64,000 nucleotides of DNA. Origin: Tritrichomonas musculus (taxonomy: Eukaryota; Parabasalia; Tritrichomonadida; Tritrichomonadidae). Every line of letters starts with the position of its first letter. The first letter of the stretch is position 1. A program made the position numbers and the translations under genes. The stretch covers positions 310,001-374,000 of the forward strand of contig JAPFFF010000049.1 in assembly GCA_039105265.1 (NCBI GenBank). The letters are read 5' to 3'. Below the pieces are notes generated by a model. That model worked only from the letters and a program-made list of their open reading frames with translations, ran no database searches and was not told where the DNA came from. Below, piece by piece: positions 48,601 through 55,835 of this stretch.

Positions 48601-49225
48601 TTGTATTTCTACCAATTTCAAAGCCCAATTTCAAAAAACCGATAATAAACAAAAAGTGGTCTTTTGAATAAATTGTTTTCAGTGGTAAATGTTGATAAAT
48701 CCCCTGCTCTAAAACGGTTTGATTCAATTTAGATAGATCAATATTTGAAATATCTAAGCAATGATTTGCATTATTTTGAATTGTGATATTAATATTATTA
48801 TTTTGTTCAATATTTTTTTTTTCAGATTCATATACTTTTAAAACATTTTTTTCAATATATTCATTAATTATATTAATGCTTGACCAATTTTTTGTGATTG
48901 ATTGATTTTCAAATAAAAATTTAATAATGGAATTTACTAATAATGGAAGATGCTCTTTAACCAAATGTTTAAATAATCTGCGAAATTCTAATACACCTTT
49001 TGATTGCATTGAAAATGTACAATTTAAAGACTTATCAATATTGCATTGAAATGTTTTCCTGTTATTTGTGCCTGACTTAGGTATTACTTTGGTTAATTTG
49101 TTAATCAAAAAATAATCTAAAGCCGTGTACATTGTAGGCAGTGATTCAGTTTCTTCTATCATAATTGTATTTTCCATAAAATTGAGTAAATATGACCATT
49201 TAATTTCAAAATCTTCCCAACTCAA
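45629..49225 (-). CDS. hAT transposase with internal BspA-like LRR domain
   Basis: 1198 residues, one uninterrupted frame. Near 61-90 is a BED-like zinc finger (C-x8-C ... H-x4-H). The catalytic RNase-H-like core has F-Q-I-D-A-S (D about 250), G-L-T-T-D-N-L-P-T-Q (D about 317), R-C-C-L-H-L-L-N-L-A (C-x2-H about 349) and T-R-W-N-S (about 402). From about 680 to 912 comes a foreign-looking module: A-F-I-N-S-L-I-E-F-I-S-I-P-S-S-L, N-N-P-K-Y-A-Y-L-N, I-I-I-P-S-F-I-K-R-I-A-T-Y-A-F-S and F-Y-N-C-R-Y-L-Q-K-I-E-I-P, i.e. BspA-type leucine-rich repeats as in trichomonad surface proteins. An acidic and N/Q-rich linker (about 915-1060) leads to the hAT C-terminal dimerisation segment S-A-S-E-V-D-A-E-R-A-F-S-K-L-K-W (about 1138), which supplies the catalytic E. 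Typical hAT transposases are 600-800 residues. Function of the LRR insert is unknown: protein binding or target choice are guesses. Confidence 0.9.
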   Translation of the reverse strand: MSWEDFEIKWSYLLNFMENTIMIEETESLPTMYTALDYFLINKLTKVIPKSGTNNRKTFQCNIDKSLNCTFSMQSKGVLEFRRLFKHLVKEHLPLLVNSIIKFLFENQSITKNWSSINIINEYIEKNVLKVYESEKKNIEQNNNINITIQNNANHCLDISNIDLSKLNQTVLEQGIYQHLPLKTIYSKDHFLFIIGFLKLGFEIGRNTNISVENFTEICKGVKVSKKLLGKVGNDYFFSNIAPFKGAYASFQIDASLINDKEVLVFVLTAKSRLHDTFLFDIELNFNGNLEMYREIVKQKIEKARENQINIVGLTTDNLPTQIMALNQDSKDSLQNYFSNMNNIIHFRCCLHLLNLAYKDWIKTKGKFTKYEISIRNILKVLNKNIFSQKISRKIPKLCITRWNSAFRALECVFYLRKDILNLIKNANKKEIKLLFEIRNDIKYIFSIGFLKVYPLLFHFASLVDYMQNENISCVESIIVIEYFLNKIKKNIQKFKLSDDGNDLYKFIKKRLILNENIQLYNLASLFHPDGIVRYRRIMGNSNSDFNISEDYNDYFHCIKDKLSIEIAEQNRYISIDEYKKNEYKNALTELSRAFSTKQFQKKKNSNSKNNSNNKKNSNKKQSDIYNYFRIDSKSDEDFDENDELPNTINLISSNRDENQTEEEDLQDEIVKDENIIYNLNKQYKTACVIDNEKVYGEVFIPQFIVHNDKEFAVIAINSRSFEKSNIKSIQFPSDSKVVTIEKDAFINSLIEFISIPSSLIFLEEGWCRGTSRLTNVLISPNNPKYAYLNNTIITGKSNDEDYDTVHFVRRDAMNIIIPSFIKRIATYAFSESLIKSIAIPKNVAAVGEGSFYNCRYLQKIEIPLDTKLKEFEKFTFIKTVIQTIDIPSTISKLNEFWCEETTKINVVKIDSIEETNSDKTIIEEEDILELNYSDDENEKKEEKNEEEELINDEISDDENSDDDEQNNDSFDNDKITLKKIKINYANEEINKLSKEKNNQENQNEQASENKNGQANQNEKTSEDKNSQKNQNDNNSDEKENCYYENRKLALEWSNIEDLIMRYACYLSLSEEEAIQVTHELHDLITLPFHVIKLKKPGAISKNSKYSNFWSTLRGFKYYDKSFSILAEIATRLYAISASEVDAERAFSKLKWRFTDRRNCVKQKTMMQELHIESEQMKKIKSESDFAVTMWQHPNHKE

Positions 49226-49991
49226 AATTGAATTTATAAATAAACAACCATTTAATTTTTTTTAGTTTATTCAATAGTATAAAACATATAATATAATTTT
49301 ATATAGTTAAAAAATCAATATCAAATTATTATTCTGCTGATATAAAACTCATAAAAAAAACTATTGTAATATATAGTATAAAACCAATAAAATATTAACT
49401 ATTAATTATGATATATAATAAATAATTGCATCGGAAAATTTTCAAAATTATCATTTATAATATTGGACTATCTTAATCAAAATTCATGATATTTATATTT
49501 ATTTGTTATATATAATAATATTAATTAATTTTATAAATGAAAAATATTTATTTTTGAAAATTTTTAGATAAAATACCATTTTTTTTGATAAAATTATAAT
49601 TTTATTAAGTAATATGTTTTATTAGATTAATTTGGATTCGCCTTATCATCTGTGTTAAATATATATTGAAATAACATCATGGAAAATAAGGGCTTCAACA
49701 TCAGAAAAAATATTTGCCTGAAAAAAAGCATAATATACTTCAAATCTTCTTGAATAATAAATGTTTTTTTTTTTTAAATATTACCTTCAAAAGGTTTAAG
49801 TACAGGTGTTTTTAAAACCCGCATCGTTTATTTGTTGTAATGATTAGTTAACATAATTTTTTTATAACTTAACCAAAAAAACGTTATTTTTAATTATAAT
49901 GTGATTATTTTGCATTTAATTTCTTGATATTTTTATTTCAAATCATGATATTTTCGATTCAATTTTTGATATTTTCTATTCAATTTCTGAT

Positions 49992-50109
49992 ATTTTTCAT
50001 TCAAATTCTTGATATTTTTCATTCAAATTCTTGATATTTTTTCATTCAAATTTCAATGAAAAAATATCAAGAATTTGAATGAAAAATATCAAGAATTTGA
50101 ATGAAAAAT
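49992..50109. repeat. Perfect 55-bp hairpin in hAT end
   Basis: Left arm 49992-50046 and right arm 50055-50109 are exact complements, separated by CAAATTTC. Each arm is itself built from direct copies of TTGATATTTTTCATTCAAAT. More degenerate copies continue to the left from 49920. Lies about 180 bp inside the hAT right end, where transposase-binding motifs are expected. Confidence 0.85.
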
Positions 50110-50302
50110 AATCATAAAATAAAAAACGAATATTTATAATAGATTGATATTTTATTTGTTAACCATTCACAAATATCTTACAAAATAATTTTTTTCAATA
50201 ATCACACCATTTTTATGCTATTTTTGAATATTTCTTGAATAAAAATGATTGAATTATATATATTAAATATCAAAATGGGAAAGCACTGATTTAACATGTA
50301 TC

Positions 50303-50524
50303 ATGGCTATCCAAACTATTCGATTTGTTCATATGAATGCGAAAAGGTTAGCAACAGATATCATATGTTATACAGGATATAGTGAGGAAGATTTTACTAG
50401 CTTGTTGCAACAAACTAATAACTCATTAAATACTAAGCAGACAGTAGCTGAATACTTACAACATAAAGAACCACATGAAAAATTCGTAATGAATATTTCT
50501 GCTAATAAGTACTATTTCGAATAA
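50303..50524 (+). CDS. Packaging ATPase, 3' part, beyond hAT insertion (Polinton B)
   Basis: A 73-codon frame directly after the hAT target duplication, rich in aromatic and charged residues (T-I-R-F-V-H-M-N-A-K-R, Y-T-G-Y-S-E-E-D-F), like the C-terminal end of Polinton ATPases. By position it is the other side of the split ATPase gene. Its ATG is probably internal to the original gene rather than a true start. Confidence 0.6.
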   Translation: MAIQTIRFVHMNAKRLATDIICYTGYSEEDFTSLLQQTNNSLNTKQTVAEYLQHKEPHEKFVMNISANKYYFE

Positions 50525-50541
50525 TTTTTTATTTTTTAAAA

Positions 50542-50997
50542 ATGGGAATTGAACGTCATTCAGTAGAAGATTATTGGAAGCCAAATTATTCCAAAAAGCA
50601 ACAATTTTCTCCATGGCAAGAGATAATAAAAGGAGGAGTAGGACTAGGCGGTAAGTTATTAATGGGAGCAGCAGATAGTTTTTCGGGAGGTCTTGCAAGT
50701 AAACTATTAGATGCTTCAGCAGGTGGATTAACCAAGCATGCTGGTGTTATTGGTTCAGTTGCGAGAGGTCTTGGTGAAAGCTTCTTGAGCGATAGTACAA
50801 GAAATAAAATAGCAAATATAGCTGACACAGCATTAAAATATGTCCCAGAAGGAAAAGTGAAAACTGCCTTATCATCAATTAATAAATCTGCAAAAGGTGA
50901 TTCAGTTGGAGCACCTCTTGAAAAGCCAGCATTTTCGTCTAGATCATTACAAGAGAGTGACTTTACTACCAACAATCGGGCGAGAACCTACATCTAA
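50542..50997 (+). CDS. Glycine-rich small virion-like protein (Polinton B)
   Basis: 151 residues. Residues 25-85 are glycine/alanine-rich with amphipathic helices (I-I-K-G-G-V-G-L-G-G-K-L-L-M-G, V-I-G-S-V-A-R-G-L-G-E-S-F), and the C-terminus is basic and disordered. This recalls membrane-active or cementing minor proteins of adenovirus-like virions (protein VI type), which are encoded near the major capsid protein and cleaved by the protease. That is analogy; no clear homology seen. It sits 18 bases after the ATPase remainder, upstream of the capsid protein. Confidence 0.5.
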   Translation: MGIERHSVEDYWKPNYSKKQQFSPWQEIIKGGVGLGGKLLMGAADSFSGGLASKLLDASAGGLTKHAGVIGSVARGLGESFLSDSTRNKIANIADTALKYVPEGKVKTALSSINKSAKGDSVGAPLEKPAFSSRSLQESDFTTNNRARTYI

Positions 50998-51044
50998 TGA
51001 AAACTCAAAAAAACTAAATTTTTGGACTTTTTTGTTTATTTTAA

Positions 51045-51596
51045 ATGTCAAAACATCTAACAGGTTCTAAGAGACTTGCAGTTATTCATAAATGGTTGAA
51101 TGGAAGGGATGACCCAGATTGGGAAGTTTTACCTACAAAAACCAAAGACAAGTATATTGTAAAACAGCGAAAAACTCCAATAACTCGAGAATATCAAGAA
51201 AACTCAGAAAGTGAAAATAACGAAGAAACTCAAGAAAACTCAGACAGTGAAGAACATGAGGAACTTGAAGAAAAGCCAAGAAAGCCAATAAGTTCGAAAG
51301 CTGCACGAAAACCTACAAAACCTCGAAAAACTCAACAAAGCCAAGTTTATGACCCTACTGTGAATGAGGAAATACTAAAACAGCTAAAATCACTAGGTGA
51401 AGAAATGAAGATAAGTCGAGAGAAGAAAGAACAGAGACGTATGATAAAGGAGGTTGTTGATAAAAGGATGAGTAAACCAAGACAACAGTATGTTCCTGAA
51501 GAACCGCCACAACAATATGAAGAAGAACAACAACCTCAATATATACCTATGAGACCTATTGGTAGGAGAAATCGCATCTTTGAAGATATGATGTAA
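51045..51596 (+). CDS. Charged low-complexity protein upstream of capsid gene (Polinton B)
   Basis: 183 residues, lysine- and glutamate-rich. A short ordered start (M-S-K-H-L-T-G-S-K-R-L-A-V-I-H-K-W-L) is followed by an acidic tract with N-S-E/E-E repeats (50-85), a basic P-R-K-P/K-P-T-K-P tract (80-105), a helix with basic residues (125-150) and a Q/P-rich tail. Possibly a DNA-binding core protein that neutralises packaged DNA, given the charge and position; not recognised by family. Confidence 0.5.
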   Translation: MSKHLTGSKRLAVIHKWLNGRDDPDWEVLPTKTKDKYIVKQRKTPITREYQENSESENNEETQENSDSEEHEELEEKPRKPISSKAARKPTKPRKTQQSQVYDPTVNEEILKQLKSLGEEMKISREKKEQRRMIKEVVDKRMSKPRQQYVPEEPPQQYEEEQQPQYIPMRPIGRRNRIFEDMM

Positions 51597-51613
51597 ATTT
51601 TTTTCTATCTAAA

Positions 51614-53296
51614 ATGCTTAACAAGGAATCCTATATGAAAACCTCAGCAGAGGTTTGTACTCAGATTGCATCTTACTTTGATGTTGTCGATAATTGCATA
51701 GCACTTAGTGATACAAATAAGGCATACTCATTAAATCCACAAACTTCGTATTCACCATCACCACCAATTAAGAGTGGTTCATATACAACATGTATTATCT
51801 CTCCTAATACTCATAATACTGCTGATATATATAATGGATTTATTCGAGCAGATATGAAAGTGATGATAAAAATAGACAAGCCAATTCTAAGTGATTTAGA
51901 AAATGTCAGTGGTTATAATTTTGGTAAGGTATGGTTTGGTTTTAAGGATGCTCGAGATGCTGTTGAGAAGTATGAAATTGTAGCTAATGGTATGACGCTT
52001 TATACCCAGAACTTTGGATGTGAAGAATCCTTTTTAACTGCATGTTGTGCAAATGAAGTTACTAAAAGAGCTGATATATATAGTAAAGCAAGACATAAGG
52101 ATATTTGGAATGATACTCATGGAAGGAGATGTGGTTTTGTTGCAAATCTTAACAAAGATGTGACTTCTGTCACTGAAACAATTAGATTAAAGATTGATTT
52201 GCGACGATTCCTACCTTTATCTAATATCAAGTACTTGCCAGCATTTGCAGGTAAAATCGAATTACGTCTATACTTTTCAACAGCTGGTATGGTATATTGT
52301 CCAGTTGGTTTTGAAAAGAGCTTGGTTGCTAATCCACATATAATGAAAGACTTCAATGTTGATGAAATTACCAATGAATTTCGACCTATTGGAGAACCAA
52401 TATGGATGTGGACAAGTACCGAAAAAATAGCAATGGATAAGATTAATCACCCCAAGAATCTTCCACCTGTTGGTGAAAATCATGGAGGAGCATATGAAGT
52501 CGCAGGAGCTAACAATACTAAGGCAAGAGTTGACCGAACTATTTACAGTGATTGGAGAACTTGGAGTGTTGTTGATTATTCCATTGAAGAATGTGCGAGT
52601 ATTATACCTTGTTTTGGTATTCATGAATCTGTATATACAGCACTTGTTCAAAGATATGCTAACCCACAACATCCACTTACATTCCCAACACAGATTATGT
52701 CATTTTACACTTGTACAAGACCTCTTAATAATGAACAAGATAAAGCAACTATTACTATTACACCTAATTTTGTAGATAGTATGTTTTGCTTATTCCCACT
52801 TAAGCATACACATAAGACATACTTCAAGAATCCTATGTTTGAAGCATTTCATATGAATTGTGGTAATTACAATAATATTCCTGCTAAAGCATTTGGTACG
52901 AATGGTAAGTATCCAGAGTTCCTCGAATATTGCCAGAATGCAATGAACATGAATGGAGAGCAAAATGGATTTAATAAAGAGGTTATTGCAAGTTTAGCGA
53001 ATGAGTATCAATATAATGAAAACACAACAGGCTATTATCCAAATGATAGGTCCTCATTCTTCATAGGTCTTCCTACTGAAACAGATGGAACATATCAACA
53101 AGGTCTTTCAAGTCTTGCACCTATTAACTTCGAATTGATATGTAGTCAAAAGGCAGATAATCCATTTAGACAGGAAGTAGATACACCTCCATTATTATGC
53201 TTATTAACAGATATATCAATTAGTATCTTAATTAGACCTAATGGTATGCCACCATCAGTACGTATTGGTCCTTATGATTTAACAACCCCTGAGTAA
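51614..53296 (+). CDS. Major capsid protein, double jelly-roll (Polinton B)
   Basis: 560 residues, the length expected of a Polinton major capsid protein; it forms the pseudo-hexameric capsomers. Alternating beta patterns occur through two halves: first around K-V-W-F-G-F-K-D-A-R and G-K-I-E-L-R-L-Y-F-S (about 100-225), second around F-K-N-P-M-F-E-A-F-H-M-N-C-G-N-Y (about 405-425). The latter aligns with the element A capsid remnant. It ends with I-S-I-L-I-R-P-N-G, a final strand. The frame is whole. Shares strand and close spacing with the ATPase and minor proteins. Confidence 0.8.
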   Translation: MLNKESYMKTSAEVCTQIASYFDVVDNCIALSDTNKAYSLNPQTSYSPSPPIKSGSYTTCIISPNTHNTADIYNGFIRADMKVMIKIDKPILSDLENVSGYNFGKVWFGFKDARDAVEKYEIVANGMTLYTQNFGCEESFLTACCANEVTKRADIYSKARHKDIWNDTHGRRCGFVANLNKDVTSVTETIRLKIDLRRFLPLSNIKYLPAFAGKIELRLYFSTAGMVYCPVGFEKSLVANPHIMKDFNVDEITNEFRPIGEPIWMWTSTEKIAMDKINHPKNLPPVGENHGGAYEVAGANNTKARVDRTIYSDWRTWSVVDYSIEECASIIPCFGIHESVYTALVQRYANPQHPLTFPTQIMSFYTCTRPLNNEQDKATITITPNFVDSMFCLFPLKHTHKTYFKNPMFEAFHMNCGNYNNIPAKAFGTNGKYPEFLEYCQNAMNMNGEQNGFNKEVIASLANEYQYNENTTGYYPNDRSSFFIGLPTETDGTYQQGLSSLAPINFELICSQKADNPFRQEVDTPPLLCLLTDISISILIRPNGMPPSVRIGPYDLTTPE

Positions 53297-53323
53297 AAAG
53301 ATGTATATTTTATTTTATAGAAA

Positions 53324-53758
53324 ATGTCGAATGATTATAGAAGCCCACATGCTGAGATTGTTGGAAGAGAAGGTATGATGTATAATGAAGCTACCATGAA
53401 AAATAAAGACATAGAGTTTCAACATTTTGGTGTGTTCAGTAATACTAATACTTATTCTGTAACCTTCAACCCATATATTAATCGACCACCTACCCAGATT
53501 ATTGAACATGAGGACCCTGTTAGATTTCCAGATACTCGAGAACATATAACCAAACCTGTTCGTGAACCTCCTGTTAGTATTACAGATGGTGGTTTTTATC
53601 GACATATAGGTGAAAAAGATAAACCAGTACCTCTCTTACCAAAATATCTTAAGAAGCCTGAGAAACCACCAATGCAAGGTAGAGCAAGAGAATATAATAA
53701 ACAAGATATTCGATATGGACCTACTCAGCATATCTTTACCCAAAATAACATCTATTAA
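53324..53758 (+). CDS. Unrecognised 144-aa protein (Polinton B)
   Basis: Proline- and charge-rich (P-P-T-Q-I-I-E-H-E-D-P-V-R-F-P, P-L-L-P-K-Y-L-K-K-P-E-K-P-P), probably largely extended, with a short ordered N-terminal beta region (F-Q-H-F-G-V-F-S-N-T-N-T-Y-S-V-T). Starts 27 bases after the capsid gene with a T-rich leader. A virion-associated minor protein is plausible from position. No family named. Confidence 0.5.
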   Translation: MSNDYRSPHAEIVGREGMMYNEATMKNKDIEFQHFGVFSNTNTYSVTFNPYINRPPTQIIEHEDPVRFPDTREHITKPVREPPVSITDGGFYRHIGEKDKPVPLLPKYLKKPEKPPMQGRAREYNKQDIRYGPTQHIFTQNNIY

Positions 53759-53782
53759 TTTTTTATTGAATTTTTTATCCAG

Positions 53783-54229
53783 ATGAAAATGACAACAAGA
53801 AACGTCTATGACTATGTCAATGAACTTCGCGCAAAATGTGCTCCAAATACTAAACAATGTAATTTCTCGATACTTTGTGACAAGTACCCAATGAAAGCAG
53901 GAGAATGGAGCTATTTAGGCAAAGTACTCTATGTATCAATCAAGATAAAAGACAAGTGCCACAGATTTTATCCAGATAAGCTCAAAGAACTTGATCTTGA
54001 CTCAATATTTATTAAGCCTAACTCAAGGAGAAAAATATCTGAAGATTTTGAAGAGTTCTACATAAATGGAAACACTACCACTCAAGAGTATCAAGGAATC
54101 AAATACTACAACTACTCCATTGCAGCTGCTCCTACAAGTCATAAACCAAAAATCGATGCTCTCAAGCAGAAATACCATATTGAGTCATTTGACATGTTTA
54201 TTGGAGAACAGCTAGACTTAGTACTTTAA
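53783..54229 (+). CDS. Unrecognised 148-aa protein (Polinton B)
   Basis: A compact, mixed alpha/beta-looking protein with N-terminal helix (V-Y-D-Y-V-N-E-L-R-A-K-C), a central Y-L-G-K-V-L-Y-V-S-I-K-I-K segment and basic residues. Two ATGs are usable two codons apart. No disordered tails, unlike its neighbours, so it is probably an enzyme-like or binding domain. No motif recognised. Confidence 0.5.
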   Translation: MKMTTRNVYDYVNELRAKCAPNTKQCNFSILCDKYPMKAGEWSYLGKVLYVSIKIKDKCHRFYPDKLKELDLDSIFIKPNSRRKISEDFEEFYINGNTTTQEYQGIKYYNYSIAAAPTSHKPKIDALKQKYHIESFDMFIGEQLDLVL

Positions 54230-54250
54230 GCCTATTTTTTCCCAACCTAA

Positions 54251-54775
54251 ATGATTAAGAAGAGGGGTACAACCAATGGAGTTCAAGCAAATGTATCTTT
54301 AGAACCATCAGCAGCTGCATCATCTACATCAAACATCAACAACAACATTATTATTAATAAGAGAGATGATGGCAAGGAAGACATTGTTATTACAAGAGAC
54401 ATCGGAGTGCAAACTGAACCTGTTGAAGTTGAACCAGATGTACGTAATGTTATACTTGAAGCATATGCACAAATACTACTTAATCAAGACAAAGCACTAC
54501 TAGCTAACATTATATCAAAGAAATGCATCATAGTACCTATTGAATCTCTTAGCAACATCATCAAAGCAATACTACATGTTAATGAGGTTGAAGTACAACT
54601 TAATGAAGATGTTGGATGTTGTGCAGCTAAGAGCAATCCAATAAGAAAAATAGATGCTATTAAGATTATTAAAGATAATGGAGAGGTAGTCATTGACTTG
54701 AAACAAGTATATAATAAAGAATATAATGAGCTTGTTAATAATTATCATGTATGCTTAAAATATTGCATAGTATAA
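54251..54775 (+). CDS. Unrecognised 174-aa protein with G-V-Q-T motif (Polinton B)
   Basis: The N-terminal 60 residues are disordered (A-A-S-S-T-S-N-I-N-N-N) and end in R-D-I-G-V-Q-T-E-P, like the short linear motif that binds dynein light chain LC8. Residues 65-174 are helical (V-I-L-E-A-Y-A-Q-I-L-L-N-Q-D-K-A-L-L-A-N-I-I broken here only by description). A cysteine pair and basic tail close the protein. Protein partner unknown. Confidence 0.5.
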   Translation: MIKKRGTTNGVQANVSLEPSAAASSTSNINNNIIINKRDDGKEDIVITRDIGVQTEPVEVEPDVRNVILEAYAQILLNQDKALLANIISKKCIIVPIESLSNIIKAILHVNEVEVQLNEDVGCCAAKSNPIRKIDAIKIIKDNGEVVIDLKQVYNKEYNELVNNYHVCLKYCIV

Positions 54776-54816
54776 AAAAGACATATTAAAAAAAAACTTA
54801 AAAAAAACTTAAAAAA

Positions 54817-54847
<31 letters not shown>

Positions 54848-54873
54848 ACTTAAAAAAAATTATTTTTTTACTC
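54776..54873. other. A-tract repeat between convergent genes
   Basis: Alternating A-runs and CTT (AAAAAAAACTT repeated four to five times) fills the gap between the plus-strand 174-aa gene and the convergent minus-strand gene. Possibly a shared termination zone; also a likely slippage site. Confidence 0.4.
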
Positions 54874-55245
54874 TTACTCCTTGTCTTTTGGAGATGAAGC
54901 TTCTTGTTCATCTTCATCATCTTCTTCTTGTGTCTCTTGCGAGTCAGGCACTATAGGCACGTGAAAGCCAATAGATTTTGGTGTTGTAGATTGAGGAATC
55001 TTTTTATGAAAAACCTCGCAGGTAGTGAGATTCATTTGAGTAAGTGCTTCAGCAATCTTGTTCATGTTTGCTTGTATCAAAGGGTCATAGATGGTGCAGA
55101 CATTAGATGATGTCGAGTTTATTATTTTTTGGTTGAACAGAAATATCACCTCTTTAATAGCATTGGCTATTTCAACATGAGCATTTTTGATAGCAAGCTT
55201 TTGCTGTTTTTGGAATTCTTTGAAGTCATTTCCAGAACGCGACAT
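54874..55245 (-). CDS. Small coiled-coil protein with acidic tail (Polinton B)
   Basis: 123 residues. Helical with heptads (Q-Q-K-L-A-I-K-N-A-H-V-E-I-A-N-A-I-K-E-V) and a strongly acidic C-terminus (E-E-D-D-E-D-E-Q-E). Convergent with the 174-aa gene and divergent from the next basic protein: start codons 77 bases apart. No family recognised. Confidence 0.5.
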   Translation of the reverse strand: MSRSGNDFKEFQKQQKLAIKNAHVEIANAIKEVIFLFNQKIINSTSSNVCTIYDPLIQANMNKIAEALTQMNLTTCEVFHKKIPQSTTPKSIGFHVPIVPDSQETQEEDDEDEQEASSPKDKE

Positions 55246-55321
55246 TTTAAAAAATGAAGTGATTTTGTTTGCGAATATTCAATTTTCAAAAATAATTCAA
55301 TTTTTTTTCTCAAATGAAATC

Positions 55322-55600
55322 ATGAGCCAAAATTTAGATTTGGGTGAGTTCAAGGAAACAGCTATCATCAAGAAGTTGAAGAAGTCCAAGAGTAACAACA
55401 ACCTCAAAAATATTGATACTGCAAAAACTGAAACAACAGAAAAACGTGGTAGAAAGCAAAAGTATGCAACTGTTGAAGAACGAAATGAAGCACGTAAACA
55501 ACAGCAAAAGGCATATCGTGAAAGAAAGAAAAAAGAAGTACAAAGTATGAAGGAAAAAATAATGTCGTATGAAAGCAAAAAGGTATCACATGAAGAATGA
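55322..55600 (+). CDS. Basic DNA-binding-like protein (Polinton B)
   Basis: About 92 residues from the ATG at 55322; the frame upstream lies over the neighbouring gene. The middle holds K-R-G-R-K-Q-K-Y-A-T-V-E-E-R-N-E-A-R, an AT-hook-like R-G-R-K core followed by a basic helix (A-Y-R-E-R-K-K-K-E-V), similar to the R-G-R-P-R-K-Y-A-T motif seen in many transposon and viral proteins and to bZIP basic regions. Probable DNA-binding or regulatory protein. The minisatellite starts directly at its stop codon. Confidence 0.55.
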   Translation: MSQNLDLGEFKETAIIKKLKKSKSNNNLKNIDTAKTETTEKRGRKQKYATVEERNEARKQQQKAYRERKKKEVQSMKEKIMSYESKKVSHEE

Positions 55601-55809
55601 GGTAGCTTATGAGGAAAAAGGTAGCTTATGAGGAAAAAGGTAGCTTATGAGGAAAAAGGTAGCTTATGAGGAAAAAGGTAGCTTATGAGGAAAAAGGTAG
55701 CTTATGAGGAAAAAGGTAGCTTATGAGGAAAAAGGTAGCTTATGAGGAAAAAGGTAGCTTATGAGGAAAAAGGTAGCTTATGAGGAAAAAGGTAGCTTAT
55801 GAGGAAAAA
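55601..55809. repeat. Minisatellite, 11 exact copies of a 19-bp unit
   Basis: GGTAGCTTATGAGGAAAAA repeated eleven times without a mismatch (209 bp). The unit is not a multiple of three and contains TGA, so it is not coding beyond the neighbouring gene. No spacers, so not a CRISPR-like array. Perfect identity implies very recent expansion or continual homogenisation. Confidence 0.95.
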
Positions 55810-55835
55810 CATGTAGTTAAAAAAACTTTTTTTAG

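Larger units (their letters stand above)
43586..50288 (-). mobile_element. hAT transposon with BspA-LRR transposase, inserted in Polinton B
   Basis: 6703 bp. Ends CAGTGCTTGCCCTTTTGATA and, at the right in complement, CAGTGCTTTCCCATTTTGAT; similarity runs about 30 bp. Flanked by an exact 8-bp duplication ATTTAACA (43578-43585, 50289-50296), the hAT hallmark. One long intact transposase gene on the minus strand. The left third (43.6-45.6 kb) is AT-rich and holds a decayed frame, a miniature element (44294-45043), a small hairpin and a tandem repeat. The right flank (49226-50283) is non-coding with a long perfect hairpin. The intact transposase and well-preserved duplication imply a recent insertion, later than arrival of the Polinton. 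Confidence 0.93.

Noticed and set aside
55601-55809. CRISPR-like array
   Set aside because: The eleven repeats abut without spacers and the context is eukaryotic; it is a minisatellite.
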